Notes: generated by a model not told the origin, from the letters alone. Counted from the stretch's first letter, positions 1 through 11,655 are shown. The stretch is DNA of 64,000 nucleotides from Trichobilharzia szidati (GCA_944472155.2 OX235273.1:9273204-9337203); one strand, 5' to 3'. Numbers and translations: made by a program.

Positions 1-59
1 AGTAACAAGCAGATCATACATTTTTTGATGTGAATTATCAATTATTGGTTTTGTAGGGA

Positions 60-370
60 TTTTGTTTGATTGGTTGGGGGAGGATTTCATCATGAGTTGA
101 TATCAGTTAGAGAAACAATGGAAAACCACCTGGGGGTACTGGACAGCTGTTTCGTCCCCGTTTGGGACTCTTCAGGGTTCGAACCCAGGACCTTCTGGTT
201 ACAAGATGAGCTCGCAGACCATTGAGCCACTGGGACCCAATCCAATGGCCAGTCCATGAATTCTAACTTCTGCCAATTCACAAAATAGCATATTGCGACC
301 ACTTCGCAATGTCTTCCTCGGTGAGTTACTGTCTCATCTTGGGTGCGTACCTCTAAAGAGTCCTCCACCC
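60..370 (-). mobile_element. SINE-A copy with hammerhead core, stem I lost
   Basis: On the minus strand the tRNA-like head (about 240-165) shows an A box like TGGCTCAATGG and the B box GGTTCGAACC. It runs into CTGAAGAG, a GUCCC/GGGAC stem II, and GAAACAGCUGUC (about 175-135). All conserved hammerhead core nucleotides are present. The segment that would give the 5' strand of stem I is deleted, so the ribozyme should be weak or dead. The remaining body extends to 370. Confidence 0.75.
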
Positions 371-492
371 AATGATGTGATTTATTCGCCTTTCCATGGG
401 GAACTGTGGTTAAATTTTCCCTTCTCGAACTATATTAATATCAGGTGAATTTACAACCTGGGGACTCGATCTATGACGTAGCTAGTTCGCTC

Positions 493-647
493 TATAAATA
501 ACCAGAGATAGGGGCAGTATCAACTGATTTGCTCTCTCCGGTTGAATCTTTGAAAAAGCCTATTCCAGTTATAAGCTCAACTCCCAAACGAGCGAAATCG
601 CCATCCACCAGTGTTTAGATCACTTAGATTATCTGGCTTCGCGATTG
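493..647 (+). promoter_or_regulatory. Possible promoter and noncoding first exon
   Basis: TATAAATA at 493-500 follows a TGACGTA motif at 474-480. About 150 bp downstream is a good donor, TTG|GTAAGTA, with GT at 648-649. Together they resemble a promoter plus a spliced 5' UTR exon that could join the acceptors at 2852 or 2862 before Dlx exon 1. Against this, 540-645 resembles an interspersed repeat, so the motifs may belong to the repeat. Confidence 0.25.
540..645 (+). repeat. Repeat-X fragment
   Basis: The segment with GAGCGAAA followed by GTGTTTAGATCACT resembles 29140-29325 and 38390-38690. The family is not recognised. Confidence 0.45.
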
Positions 648-799
648 GTAAGTACTACTCATTTCAGCCAAATAATCAGTATTGTATATCATTTTTTTGC
701 ATTAAACGTGGAATTTATTCCTCGTTGATATCGTAAATTCTTTAAAATTTCGTCTCAAAGGAAAATTAAAATTACGTATGAAACGAAAAACAAATGTAC

Positions 800-1104
800 A
801 TTCATGTTTGATCACGGATTGATGTCAGTTAGGGAACCACTGATAACCAACAAGGAGTTCGCCCCTCTGCAGCAGTACTCCCCCTCCCACGCAAGCTCTT
901 AGAACATCGGGGACTGGAACCCTATCCAATGGCTAGTCTACGAATTCCAAATTCTACCAATTCGTAAGTTTAGCGCGACCAAATGCACACTGGCTGAATG
1001 GTCGGTCATCTACGAGCTCACCTTTGTAACTGGAACATTCTAGCTTCGAATCCTTACTCTTCTGAAGAGCCCCTTCAAACTAGGACAAGATATAGCTATT
1101 CAGT
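800..1104. mobile_element. Two degraded SINE-A pieces in opposite orientation
   Basis: 800-975 is a minus-strand remnant whose hammerhead is unrecognisable. 985-1104 is a plus-strand remnant with tRNA-like head and CTGAAGAG, but the GAAA side is mutated. It is cut by the RTE tail at about 1105. Confidence 0.55.
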
Positions 1105-1106
1105 AT

Positions 1107-1735
1107 TATTATTATTGTTCCCTTGGGTTCCTAGTGGAACATAGGGCTTCAACAACAGATCTCCACTTGTTTCTGTCTTCTGCTGTACTTTTCACTTGCA
1201 TCCATGTTAGTTCATACTATTTCAACTCTTCTTCACACGATTTCCTCCATGTCACCCTTGGCCGTCCCACTCGCCGCTTCCCTTTCGGGTTCCACTCGAG
1301 CGTTGGCCTGTCACGCGATGTCACCCAGCCAGCGGCCTCCTCAGCCGGTGAGTGCCCAATCCATCTCCACTTTCTCCTGCATATTTGTTGAGCGATTGGT
1401 TCTTGTTTGTTTTGTTTGTTCCCATAGTTTCTTGTTGGTTCTTGCTCTTTCCGGCCATTTGATCTTCAGTATAGAGCCAGCGAAGACAGATGTTGATAAA
1501 GGTCTGCAACAGGTTGTTGGAAATATTCTTTGTGACCCTCCAAGTTTCTGATCAGTATAGAAGAACTGACTGACTATACGTTTGTATTGAATATCCGAAT
1601 TTTGTTGTTGATGCTGAGTGACGAAGATTTCCAGATTGGTTTCACGTTGATGAATGTGTTTCTCGCCATCCCGATTCTTGATTTGACATCTTTGTCTGTT
1701 CCTCCTTAAGTTGAGACAGCTGTGATTTATTTTCT
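1107..1735 (-). mobile_element. RTE-like non-LTR retrotransposon, 3' fragment
   Basis: Minus-strand copy starting with a (TTA)n tail, then the characteristic end that codes for the RTE C-terminus and a very short 3' UTR. It matches the better copy at 53.5-54.1 kb segment by segment (KIRWPER, WIGH, GRPRVTWRR regions). It is 5'-truncated and frameshifted. Only the C-terminal part of the RT protein remains. Confidence 0.8.
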
Positions 1736-2850
1736 AATAGTTCTCTAAATGACACCAACCCGTTTCTAACAAACTGTCAATGACAAACCAAAATCCTTAT
1801 AAACCAAACCAAGTCCAAAAAAAATATTCGATCGAAAAAATATACTCAAATCTGATTGGTCTATTGGCATGACGTTATTCCCCAATCCTATTCATATATA
1901 GCCTAATGTATGGACGTATATCGCTTACTAAAGAAAGTGTGACTAGAAAAATTAATAATGTAAAAACGAACATATTCTATTTTTGGAAGAAATGGGAGTA
2001 TTTATATGTTGTAGATGAAAGTAGGGAAGAGAAGTTAGTTGTTATTATTATTATTACAAGCTAGAAGCGAATTCTCCCCCTCCATCCTCCGCTAATTCTG
2101 ATTGGTCCAAGTCCCAAGCCAATCAACCAATAGGAAGGGAGATAATGAAACAGGCTTATTGTCTAGGGGGAAATTCTATCTCCCCTCTTAACCTGAAAAT
2201 TCCTACGCAAGAACGTTGGATACTAACACACACACACACGTTGACACACAAACAAACACTCACGTATACCTTTTTTCAAATATTGGTCAGAATGAAACTC
2301 ATAAAAAACAGTTTGGAAATAATATTTTTGAAACCCTATAATCAGAAAAGTGTGTTGTTGTGTGCATTTATGTGCATTTATGCATATTCATATATTCAAA
2401 TAATCCGCGCGCGCGCGGTTTTTTCGCCCTATTTAAAACTACAACAACATACACACACAAATACACGCAAATATATGCGTTTATTAAGTCTAGCCTCCTT
2501 GGCTTTGATGCCTTTTTATGTGGTAGATTAGATATGTGTGTATATATCGTTTCTGTCTGATTTGTTTACTGAGAAGAGAAGAAATAAGTTTTTGGCGATA
2601 TATACATTCACTCACACACACGCACATTAATGCAAAGGTACACACATACACACACACTGGTTACTTTTATCCCATTTACACATGAGATATACTATTCTCG
2701 TTGAGTTGGGAGTAAACACTACAATAATAACAATACAAGTGGGAATTATTATTATTATTGTTATTATTAACTCAAAGATTGTGTCTTTGTCTCCGCTGAC
2801 ACCGACTTCATCTTCAACGCTGTCTTCTCTACGACTACATAGTTCTTCTT
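1736..2850. promoter_or_regulatory. Region upstream of Dlx exon 1: CCAAT cluster and microsatellites
   Basis: No gene is seen. ATTGG at 2101-2105 and CCAAT at 2119-2123 and 2127-2131 form a tight cluster 0.75 kb before the start codon. (CA)n tracts lie at about 2224-2262, 2440-2475 and 2610-2670, and a CGCGCGCGCG tract (possible Z-DNA) at about 2407-2417. These could be promoter-proximal elements of the Dlx gene; no TATA box stands out near 2.8 kb. Confidence 0.3.
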
Positions 2851-2885
2851 AGGTGTCTTCAGCTGCCGTATCAATATATAAAATA

Positions 2886-3492
2886 ATGACAAGTACACAG
2901 TCATCAACACAACAAATGGTAACGCTGAGTAATATAATGAAGGAATCGTCGAGTTGGGCGAACTATGACGTATCTCGACTCAATAATACTAATACTAATG
3001 ATAAGAGTGATGAGTGTCCTTGGATAAAGTCATCATCTCCGGAAATAACCATAGCAACAATGCCAACAGCAACAACAACAACAGCAACTGAATATCCTTC
3101 ATATTATGATCATGATGATCGCGATCATCAAGATGAGATAGGCAGATCAGCGTATACACTAACACTCACACAACATGATCTTATTGAGAAGTATAAACAA
3201 ATCAATGAAATTGATCAGTACAGCAGTATTCACAGTAATGATAGTGATACAAACAGTATTAATAATAATAACGACAATGTCTCAAATACTAATCACGTTG
3301 GGTATCGGAGTGGTATTCATCACTTTACAGAGAAATTAAATCATGAAATGTTAATCAATAATATTAATAATAATGGTTTAGAAGAAAGTGAAGAAAAATT
3401 GAAAATTTCGGAAAAAATTTACAATTGGAATGATGAAAATATTAGAGGAGAGAATATGAAAAATTCTGGTGAAATTGTTAGTAAAAATAATG
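2886..3492 (+). CDS. Dlx: Dlx exon 1 (N-terminal, low-complexity)
   Basis: Encodes residues 1-202 plus the first base of codon 203. The start is the first ATG after an in-frame TAG at 2850-2852. Two possible acceptors (AG at 2851-2852 and 2861-2862) lie just upstream, so a 5' UTR intron or trans-splicing is possible. The donor is G|GTAAGA, with GT at 3493-3494. The product is rich in Asn, Ser, Thr and acidic residues and has no recognised domain. Assignment to the Dlx gene rests on the good donor, the matching phase with the exon 2 acceptor 21.3 kb away, and the similar Asn-rich style of the next exon. A separate small gene is the alternative; the reading frame also stays open past the donor to a stop at 3576-3578. 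Confidence 0.68.
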
Positions 3493-3544
3493 GTAAGACC
3501 TCTATTATTATTATTATTATAAGTAGTATAGTAACAGTATTAGC

Positions 3545-5470
3545 AAACATAAAGGATTTTGTATTTCCCAATGAATGAATGAAAAACAAAACGATATTGC
3601 TGCTTTTACTGACGTTTCACTATTTAATGCTGCTGCTAATAGCTTTATCAAAGTAGTAATATTAAACCAGAATTTACAAAATCACCTCAGCTTATTATAT
3701 ATAACAACTTAATCATCGTTCCTCAAAATGGGGTCATTTTTACGTTGTTGTGAATTTGGCCAATTGGTAAAAATAACAAAACCAGGTGTAGATTGTTGGA
3801 TTTGATAAGTGTATAAAATTATAAAAGCAGAGTGTGTTTGCGTAATGAAGGTGTTTGTCACATTCGTGTTTATTTTATCATTTCATAGGACGGGAGGGGG
3901 TGTTGTAACCAGGTTAAATTCTGTTTTAGTCCATCGTTCCTACTGAAACAATTTGGATTCCACTTGATATTAAGTACCTCTCATGACATTAGACGTTCTT
4001 GTGATTCCTGAAATGCTTTTTCTGGATTATTTCAATACACACAATATTACGTAACGTTTTTATTTTTTCGATTTGTCTACTAATCTTATAATTGCACACC
4101 TTTTTCAAGTTCTATCCATCCTATGAATTATTCTATATATGACATTAATTTGCTTTGCCACTTGACCTTTAACTACGATTATAATCACAAACATTTTAGT
4201 TTTAATTGCACTTCATATTATTATTATTTCATGCATTCACACCTATGTTTCAATTCCCTCACCGGATATAACTTCTTAAAAACCATATATATACGATTGT
4301 ACAGCTTGATGATAAATTCGTTGAAAAGAGTCTCTTCGCTGAATCATTTGTTTTGATTTTCTATATATTTCAATACTGTCAAAATCATTTCTGTGACCTG
4401 AGTCTATAGTAGCGTGTAGACAGATCTACGGCTGATGATTTTTCAAGCTTTTCTAGTTCAACTGGATTTCTCGGTGGTCGAATAGATGCTCTACGGTGTT
4501 CATTTCTTCTGATCACCTTGATTTCTCTCTGGTGATGTTTGTCCGATGTATATCGCATCATATTCCAAGCAAGCATTTTATTTTATAGACCCAATCAGAT
4601 TGAGAATCTCTAGGGATTCCATCTTTTATATGGACAAGGTTGTTTCGCAATGTGTCTGATGTTTTGAAGAAACCTCTGATGTTATGCTTATTGAGTACTC
4701 TTCTGATATCGTCTGACGTCTCTGCTCTATATGGAATGACAACTGTCGAGGTCCATGTCTTAGGAATACGTTTTTGACCATATTTAATGTCTGTGTTGAT
4801 TTTGTTGATGAAGTTCCATGGGTAGTTGTTTTGCTTGAGATTCTCAGTTATATGTGATATTTCTTCTTCTTTTCCCTTCCCACCCATTATCAAAAAGTGT
4901 GCTCGTCTAAGAAGACTTGAAACAACTGATACCTTTGCGCTGATGATGTGTGATGATCCGAAGTCTAAATATTTATTTGAGTGGGTTTTCTTCCTGAATA
5001 TAGATATACTAAAATTTCCGTGGTAGTTCACTGACGTCTGATTCTGCTTCCAAAGTAAACTGGATTCTGGGATATAGATTGTTCAATTTCTCCAAGCGTG
5101 AGCTGTGTAGATCTCGTTTTAGCACTACAAAAGTATCATCTACTTATCTTAACCATATTTTAGGAGTGAGTATGCTTGAAAAGATGTTATCTTCTAATCT
5201 ATTCAAGGAAAGGTCAGCGACTATTGGGGAAACTGGTGAACCCATAGCAACACCATTTGTCTGTCTACATAAATTCCCTATAAATGTAAAATAATTACTT
5301 TCGAGACAGAATTTTAAACTCTTAATTATTTCACTGGTATCCAGTGGACATCTTTGTAATAGCGTTGTATCTGATTCTAGTAGACTGGAAATGATATCAA
5401 GACTTTCGGTAATAGGTGCTTGTTTAGCTGGATACGTCTCCAGCGAGTGATGTTCACGTGAACACCCTAC
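3545..5470 (-). mobile_element. Penelope-like element, RT and GIY-YIG remnants
   Basis: Read 5' to 3' on the minus strand. The RT palm has QTNGVAMGSPVSP (about 5250-5210), then the catalytic motif where the expected Tyr codon is TAA (at 5146-5144), leaving VDDTFVV. Next come FRKKTHSNKYLDF (about 5000), the linker with VVIPYRAETSDDIRR (about 4740), YKIKCL, and a frameshifted GIY-YIG domain with EHRRAS and RPPRNPVELEKLEK (about 4500-4400). A long 3' region follows to 3545. Several stops and frameshifts mark it as dead. It starts 50 bp after the Dlx exon 1 donor. Confidence 0.85.
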
Positions 5471-5504
5471 TCATTATTGTTTGGTTGTCTTATATCTTGT
5501 TGAT

Positions 5505-5860
5505 TTTTAAGAAAATGTTTCGTCTAACTGTCGACTACATTCAGAAGTTAAGACAATCGGGTATCAGTCAATCTGTCTCTCTATGGATTTAGATTTTGTT
5601 AACTCTTACATTTTACCTATTTTATTCTTTATTGCCGCTACCCCCCCCCCCTAACCCTCAGTCTTTCCTGGGGTACTCAAAAAGGATTATGTCACATTGT
5701 GAAGGGTATTAAAGGCTCTCAGTAGGGCAATTGGTGTATCACTACTACTAAGTCAGCCAGCTCGTTGTTATTGTAGTCAGCAGACATGTGAACTCTCAGC
5801 ACCCTGTTTATTCACAACCCTCCCTCCTCAATGAATTTCATCAAGTAGGACTGGAAGTTA
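5505..5860 (+). mobile_element. CR1-like non-LTR retrotransposon fragment
   Basis: Decayed plus-strand RT C-terminal sequence similar to the longer piece at 21.3-21.6 kb: a NSxILPxL segment, a PG(V/L)LKKD segment, and RVLKALSRAIG matching RRALKAVSGASG. It is interrupted by a poly-C run at about 5641-5652. Confidence 0.6.
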
Positions 5861-5989
5861 TTATAAGAGACTAAATACGCTTGTACAACCAAATATTTAA
5901 AAAAATCAGCGTTACTCTATTTGGCTACCAATCTATGTGTTTATGTTATTCGTCAAATAATCGGCACTTTAATTTTTTTCATACATTTG

Positions 5990-7010
5990 GTTCCCTTGCT
6001 AAAATTCGATAAAGAAAGGAAGACGAAATTCGCAGTATAAAAATGATATCGTCATTCTATTTCGCAGGTTCTCATCAGCTGCACACTATCTGAAATTACA
6101 GTAGTTATATAGATGATAACAACATACTTTAATATTTAAGTGATAATAGAGAAGAAATTCTATAAAATTGACGCATCCAAAATGTAAGCAGCATTACAAT
6201 TTTTAGTTTAAGTTTTCATCATCAATTTATACGCTTTCAAAGTAGAAAAGAGGGGGAGGGGTAAGACGGAAATCAGAAAAAATTAACAGATAGTGTTAGG
6301 TTGTAGGTTCACATAGCAACTCAAAAAACACCAGTGGTTACAGTTTATAAGATTGAGATTTCTTCAGTGAGTTGAGATCACTGAATTAGATGACTAATCA
6401 ATGTAATCAAAATCAAAATTCATTTGCCAAGGTAGTGAGAAATTAATCACACTCTCTTTCTGTATGCATAAGTCTGGTTGGTTTGAATCGTTTGATTGTG
6501 ATCGCTTCGGCAAATCGTAGTAAATTTGCTGTCCTTTGTCTATTTAATATTTTGAAGGACTTAGAAATCTCTACGAGATGTCCGGTATCAACAATATGTC
6601 TGGTAATTGCACTCTGAGAATATTTGCTTCCTTTCAGGCATAGGTTTCTTGGAATATGTTCAGAAAACCAGATAGAAGCCCTTCTCTCCGTCCTTCTGGT
6701 TTATTTGCTCCCGCAAGTGCATGTAAATTCATAAACGCAGTCGGAGGTGGCATCAGTAGGGTATTTATCCAGTTTTGAGTGGCTTATAAAAAAAGTGGTG
6801 CTGTATAATAATATGAGTTTAGCTGCCGGGAAGCTTCTTTTTATTGCACCTTTTAGTCTTTTGTGACACTGCATCTCCTTTGAATGGCAGACAATTGAAC
6901 ACTTTCTTCTTTTCTACAGTTGGGTGTTTTTCTTTGTCACCAACGCTTTGCTTTAAACTTTTATTTTCTCCTATTTGTAATCTATGGTGACACAATTTCA
7001 ATTAACACTG
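5990..7010 (-). mobile_element. Penelope-like element with GIY-YIG domain
   Basis: On the minus strand: linker with LPFKGDAVS (about 6890-6870), then CVYEFTCTCGSK with a stop where YIG is expected (about 6740-6700), RTERRASIWFSEHIPRNL, SAITRHIVDTGHLVEIS and an intact C-terminal stretch to a stop at about 6450. The 3' region ends at about 6000 with a CTGATGAG...GAAA motif at 6085-6057. One clear stop lies inside the nuclease. Confidence 0.82.
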
Positions 7011-7054
7011 ATCATAAATAATCCCCATCCAAACATTAATCAAAACAAAACACG

Positions 7055-7275
7055 TGGTTCAATGGTGAAGAGTGTCTTTTCAGCGGCGAACTCATTCACA
7101 AATAGCTGTACACAGTTGTAATTATATTTACTTATTTTGTATGTGTGTGTATGTGTGTACAATAGACTTGTCCAATAAGAATAAAAATAAATTAGGGTTA
7201 TTGTTGTCAAGACATTTCAGAAATGTGTTGAGCGATCAAACTGTAACTAGGGTGTGTGGCGGTGTGAAGACTAGT
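7055..7275 (-). mobile_element. Penelope-type terminal segment
   Basis: Shares the block GTACAGCT...GAATTCGCCG...AAAGAGACTCTTC (here inverted and diverged) with 12745-12835, 15335-15470, 56690-56850 and 61480-61620. These are interpreted as PLE ends. Confidence 0.5.
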
Positions 7276-7309
7276 AAGAGGGTAGTGGTGATGCCTTGTC
7301 TAAAAAAAA

Positions 7310-7690
7310 TAGTTCGATTGGTTGGAGGATTTCATCATAAACTGATAACAGTTAGAGAACCACTGGAAGACCACCTGGGAGTCCTGGACATCTGTTTCAT
7401 CATAGTTTGCGACGCTTCCGGACAGTAGGCACCCACCGACAGGGATCGAACCCACAACTTTCTGGTTACAAGGCCACCGAGCTCGTAGACCATTAAGTCA
7501 CTGCGACACGATCCAATGGCCAGTCAGTCCATGAATTCTAACTTCTGCCAATTCATGCACGACATAGCTCGACCACTTCACTCAATGTCTTCTTCTATGA
7601 GTTACTGCCTGCCTCACCTTCAATCTGCTGTACCCTACTGGTTACGGCTTCCCACTAGAACCTAGGTAACTGCATGCCTGAATAGGACCA
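7310..7690 (-). mobile_element. SINE-A copy, hammerhead degraded
   Basis: A long copy with tRNA-like head (about 7510-7440), full body, and a decayed hammerhead (core reads CCGGAAGC instead of CTGAAGAG). Confidence 0.7.
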
Positions 7691-7734
7691 GTCGCTAGTG
7701 AGCATCAGATTAATTAATGTTAATCAACAAATAA

Positions 7735-7905
7735 AAGAAGTAGAATAAGCGTAACACAGTTGCGTAATTAGATCAATAGTTTAATGAGTAAGTCGTGATT
7801 AGGATGCACACAGAAACAAAGGAAAATATGGAATTATGTAAGAATTCTAAAAATTACTAATGTTATAAGGAGTTAGAAAAACAACAACATTATTGTCATC
7901 ATTAT
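7735..7905 (-). mobile_element. Penelope-like 3' tail fragment
   Basis: Reverse-orientation match to the tail at 14400-14600 (TGTGTGCATCCT and TTACGTAAC blocks). Confidence 0.45.
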
Positions 7906-8029
7906 TTTACACTTATTGTACATTTCTGACCTTATTGTCACTGCTAATACCGAAAAGGGGCTACTATCCATCCTGTAATATTATTTTTAATATTTTTGTT
8001 TTTTCTGTTGTCGAGTAAATTAGATGCAA

Positions 8030-8260
8030 CGGAATGCTAAGAATTCCACACTGTGTATCTCATAAGTACTCTTTTGGGATGAATTGTGCGTCGTTGGCAT
8101 GGCAGTTAGGACGCTCTTCGGGCATGTACATGGTGCGGGGTTTGATCCCCAGCCGATGCACACCTGATATCAATGGTCGGCATGCTAAATTCGGCCTACC
8201 GATATCACATGCTGAAAATTCCATAGTTGTACCAAAATACCACATTAATTTGTCTGTTAG
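8030..8260 (+). mobile_element. SINE-C copy
   Basis: The tRNA-like head GCGTCGTTGGCATGGCAGTT...GGGTTTGATCC has A- and B-box-like segments. It is followed by the shared body ACCGATATCACATGCTGAAA also seen at 29330-29515 and 44928-45115. Confidence 0.7.
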
Positions 8261-8264
8261 ATAT

Positions 8265-8993
8265 ATCACACAGTCAGTTAAACAGTATTATTATTATTTA
8301 CTGGATGACAAAGTTTCGAACACAATTTATTATGGTTCATAATCATATCAATTATCATCACACGACTTCGAAGTGTTCGTTTTAAAGTTTTCTTTATTCT
8401 TTCCTATTTGTCGTCGTAGGAGTAGTAGAATTTTCCAGATGTCCGGCTGGACAAGCGTTGAATCATTCCCATCACACGTGTTTGCGGTTGATTCAATAAG
8501 CATAAAGCTTCCATTATCAATCTCTCCCTCCATACTGCTGTGACATTAGATTTTAAAACTGTCATCTTATCCCATCCATTCTTTTGTATTATTGCGTGTA
8601 ATTGCATGTAGTGAGTGATACAGCTGAGCTATTCTCTAGATTTCTTATCTTATTCAGGGCAAATAATCTGGATTTTGCTGTTTTTAAATTCCGCTAGTCT
8701 GACTGCCCCTGTTCTACCACTTTGACCTATGTATTTGACCTGATAATCATTCCAGCAAGGTGATAGATAAACTAAATTGTTTTGTTTTAAGGGCTCCACA
8801 GAATCCTGTAACCGACAAAGCTTGTTTCTGAGTTTGTGGGTTTGAATGCCAGGCAGCCACTTTTATTCCTGCCTTGTTAAGGATTCTGCCTAAGGTTTCC
8901 GAGGTTCCTTCTTTGTATGGGATTACTACTGATAATTTATACTCCCTATTCTTGGTGTTGTCGTTATCCTGTGCATGTTTGACATGCATGTCG

Positions 8994-9031
<38 letters not shown>

Positions 9032-9530
9032 GTCACTATCACCATTATTATTATTTATTTTATTTTACATTTCCCAACATACTTCCTGATTAATTTATCA
9101 GGGTAATTACTAATTAAGTTTCAAAGCTTCTCTTATATGCTTCACTTCCCGTCTTAGATTTTCCTTGGTAGTACAACTTAGTTTTGTGCCCCATTGTCAC
9201 GTAAACATTTCACCAATCCCATTTTCACTGACATAGGATGGGATGATTGGAAACCCAAATATCGGTTTCAAAGTGTGGGTTTCCTGTAAATACTAGTGTG
9301 CTTAACTTCCCATCTTCTCTCCTTTTTACACTATAATCTAACATTGGAAGCTACCCCTCCTTCCTGAATTTCCAATTCATAAGTGAATTGAATTGCATCC
9401 ACCTTCGAATTGATATCTTCGAAAAATTTGTTTATACTCTGTATTTTTAAATAAATAAAGTAAATTATCGTTGCTAACATTTTTAGAAAATCTAAAACTA
9501 CCTCATCAAACATAAAAGTAAAGCTTCATG
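8265..9530 (-). mobile_element. Penelope-like element, RT end, linker and GIY-YIG remnants
   Basis: On the minus strand: SIYRKPTL and YLGFQSSHPMSVKMGLVKCL (about 9270-9160, RT C-terminus), linker SVVIPYKEGTSETLGRILNKAG (about 8935-8870), YIGQSGRTGAVRLAEF (about 8740-8690, GIY-YIG motif), then a C-terminal segment to about 8400 and a 3' region to 8265. A (TTA)n tract at 8995-9030 has expanded inside the linker. Frameshifts and stops are present. Confidence 0.82.
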
Positions 9531-9539
9531 CACAGATTG

Positions 9540-9670
9540 CCCTTTATAAGTTTCAAAAAAAAAAAAAAAGAAACAGAACAAATACCGGTAGAGAATATTA
9601 TGGAATCATCTTACTTAATCAGTTCTCGTCAGATGCTTACGACCTGTATAATATTTCACTATCTCAACAT
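9540..9670 (-). mobile_element. Penelope-type arm with CTGACGAG motif
   Basis: Minus-strand fragment with CTGACGAG at about 9631-9624, related to the arms at 6.05, 16.7, 17.4 and 52.9 kb. A poly-A run (9555-9570) precedes it. Confidence 0.4.
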
Positions 9671-9939
9671 TTTAAGAAATTAAATATGGGAAATGAATCA
9701 GAGGTGTGAATACATAAAATAATAATAATAATAGTAGTATGAAATGCAATTAAAATATTTGTGATTATAATCATAGTTAGATACCACATGTCATATATAT
9801 ACAGGACAATGCATAGGATGTATAGAACTTGGAAGTGGGGATGAAATTATAGGATTACTATTTATGTTGAGCCAGAATACTATTTGAGAAATAAGAGTTC
9901 TTCTTCTTCTAATCAGTCAGTCAGGCGAATGTTTCTGAT

Positions 9940-10395
9940 ACCGGTGGGTTGAAATGATGAGAGCTCTTCTCCAACCCACAGGTATCCACCTGCCGATAAA
10001 AGTTTTTCAGTTGACCATTCTATAATGGCTTTCACTGAATAGATCTTTTCAGAGTCCCTTCAACTCCTCCTGTAAATTCTGTACCAAGAAATGGAATATT
10101 TGATTCGTTTTCTAATTCTATTGTAAATTTAATTGACGGATGGCAAATATAAAATTCTTCTGTGGTATAATTTAAATCTCGGGATGATTATGACAGACTA
10201 TAAAAGTGTCTTCGATATACGTTGTTTACAGTAGGAATTTGTCGATTATTGATTTTAAGATCCCGTTTTCTAATCTGGCCGTAAAGGAATTACATAACAA
10301 CCGTATCTATGTAGACTTTTGTGTATATAAATGCAATCGTACAGCTGTTGAGTCACATATCAGTTAGAAAAGTTTTCTTCACCGAAGGAATAATT
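9940..10395 (-). mobile_element. Penelope-like RT remnant
   Basis: Minus-strand translation gives RLENGILKSIIDKFLL, EDTFIVCHNHPE (decayed catalytic YVDD region, about 10230-10180) and FTIELENESNIPFLGTEF (about 10130-10085), all PLE RT signatures. Confidence 0.65.
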
Positions 10396-10399
10396 GTTT

Positions 10400-10930
10400 T
10401 ATTTATGATTCTTTATAAAAATGTATACAAGTTGGAAGGGGTGTAAATTTTAATAGGATTAATGGGTAAATAGAATAAAAATAAAAGCATTACGTAACAC
10501 TATGTGAAATTTAATAATATAGAATTTAACATTACAAAACAAAATTGATTTAGAAAGACAAGTGGAACGAGTGAAATAATACCAGGGACAGTTCAAAGTA
10601 AGAGTAAGAATAATAATAGTAGTAACAATTGACGTAAGAAAGGAAGACTATACAAATTGAATAAACAAAACGAAAAAATTAGTAGAGCCAAAATATGAAC
10701 AGGGATTATCATACTTTAGCATAGAGGAGGGATTAAGACCATGAGAGTTGAATGGGGTTGAACGAACTGTATCTGTATACAGAGATCTAGCTTTTCAATT
10801 TCGATGGCCATAGCTTCGGGAATACAACAGATGAGTCGGGTACCTAGTGATTTCAACAAGTTATTTTCCGCCTTGTAGATGACTTTAAAGGCGGAGGCTG
10901 CTGTAGATCGATATAGGGTGATCATTATCG
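10400..10930 (-). mobile_element. Penelope-like GIY-YIG C-terminus and tail
   Basis: A minus-strand frame 10925-10716 contains FKVIYKAENN and PEAMAIEIEKLDLCIQ, matching the PLE nuclease C-terminus seen at 45.5 kb (AIAEALEFNRERPDLCVQ). The rest is tail sequence. Confidence 0.65.
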
Positions 10931-10934
10931 ATCA

Positions 10935-11062
10935 GATGTTTTTACGAGTTGATCACGGACTGATATCAGTTAGAGAACCATTGAAAACCAGGGAGTACTG
11001 AACAGCTGCTGTTTCATCCTAGTTTGGGAATCATCGGCAGTACGCGCCCACTGGGATTCGAT
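10935..11062 (-). mobile_element. SINE-A copy, truncated; near-intact hammerhead
   Basis: The stem I halves GCGTACTG and CAGTACTCC and GAAAC are present, but the core has CCGATGA in place of CTGAAGA and the cleavage triplet is GUU. It is cut at 11062. Confidence 0.65.
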
Positions 11063-11184
11063 GTTCAGTGATCGCTCTTCTTATTGCTCCACTTCCACCT
11101 CTTCGTTCCACTTGTCATTCTAAATCAGTTATGTTTCGTAACGTTCAATTCTACGTTATCGGTCCTCCAGTAAGTAAGAAGTGT

Positions 11185-11310
11185 CAAGTGGGAACATCAT
11201 TACTCACTGCGGAATGCAGGTACATCCAGTGGGTGACGAGTCCCAAATAGGACGAAATGTGTATCCTGTATTCCACTGCAAGTCACCACCCACCAATTAA
11301 CTTCTGATGA
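11185..11310 (+). mobile_element. SINE-B (Sm-alpha-like) fragment with broken hammerhead
   Basis: Contains TACATCCAG, TGACGAGTCCCAAATAGG and ACGAAATG. Extra bases between stem I and the core remove C3. The head is missing. Confidence 0.7.
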
Positions 11311-11655
11311 TCTAAAATCAAGTTTAAATATGACAGTGAAACGAAAAGTGGAGGGGGGAGTGAGTGCGACAAAATGATGTAATCGAAAGGTAATAAGTTA
11401 TTAAGGTGAGAGTTACCAGAGTAACTGAATTCATGTTACTTGAAAAATTCCTTAAATGAAATGGCTACTCAGAAAGTTTCATTTACAAATACGTCATGAG
11501 AGAATGTAAATCCAGATATAATTACAATTATCAAGAGAACTATTTTTTATTGACTAATATGTATCTGGTAGGATAACTACTGTCTCTATACCGAACATCC
11601 TGATCGTTGGCACAGTCAGAAATCAACATGCACTCATCCTATTTTACTTCCAACT
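11310..11655. other. No feature seen
   Basis: AT-rich intronic DNA; no ORF or repeat recognised. Confidence 0.5.

Noticed and set aside
2145..2531. 128-codon frame upstream of exon 1
   Set aside because: It is mostly translated CA-type microsatellite (His-Thr repeats) and has no motif.
3493..3578. Extension of exon 1 ORF past the donor, adding an Ile-rich possible membrane segment
   Set aside because: The Ile run is a translated (ATT)n repeat and the last codons are Penelope sequence; splicing at 3492 fits exon 2 in phase.
8874..9089. Leu-rich 'membrane' frame
   Set aside because: The Leu run is the translated (TTA)n microsatellite inside a Penelope remnant.
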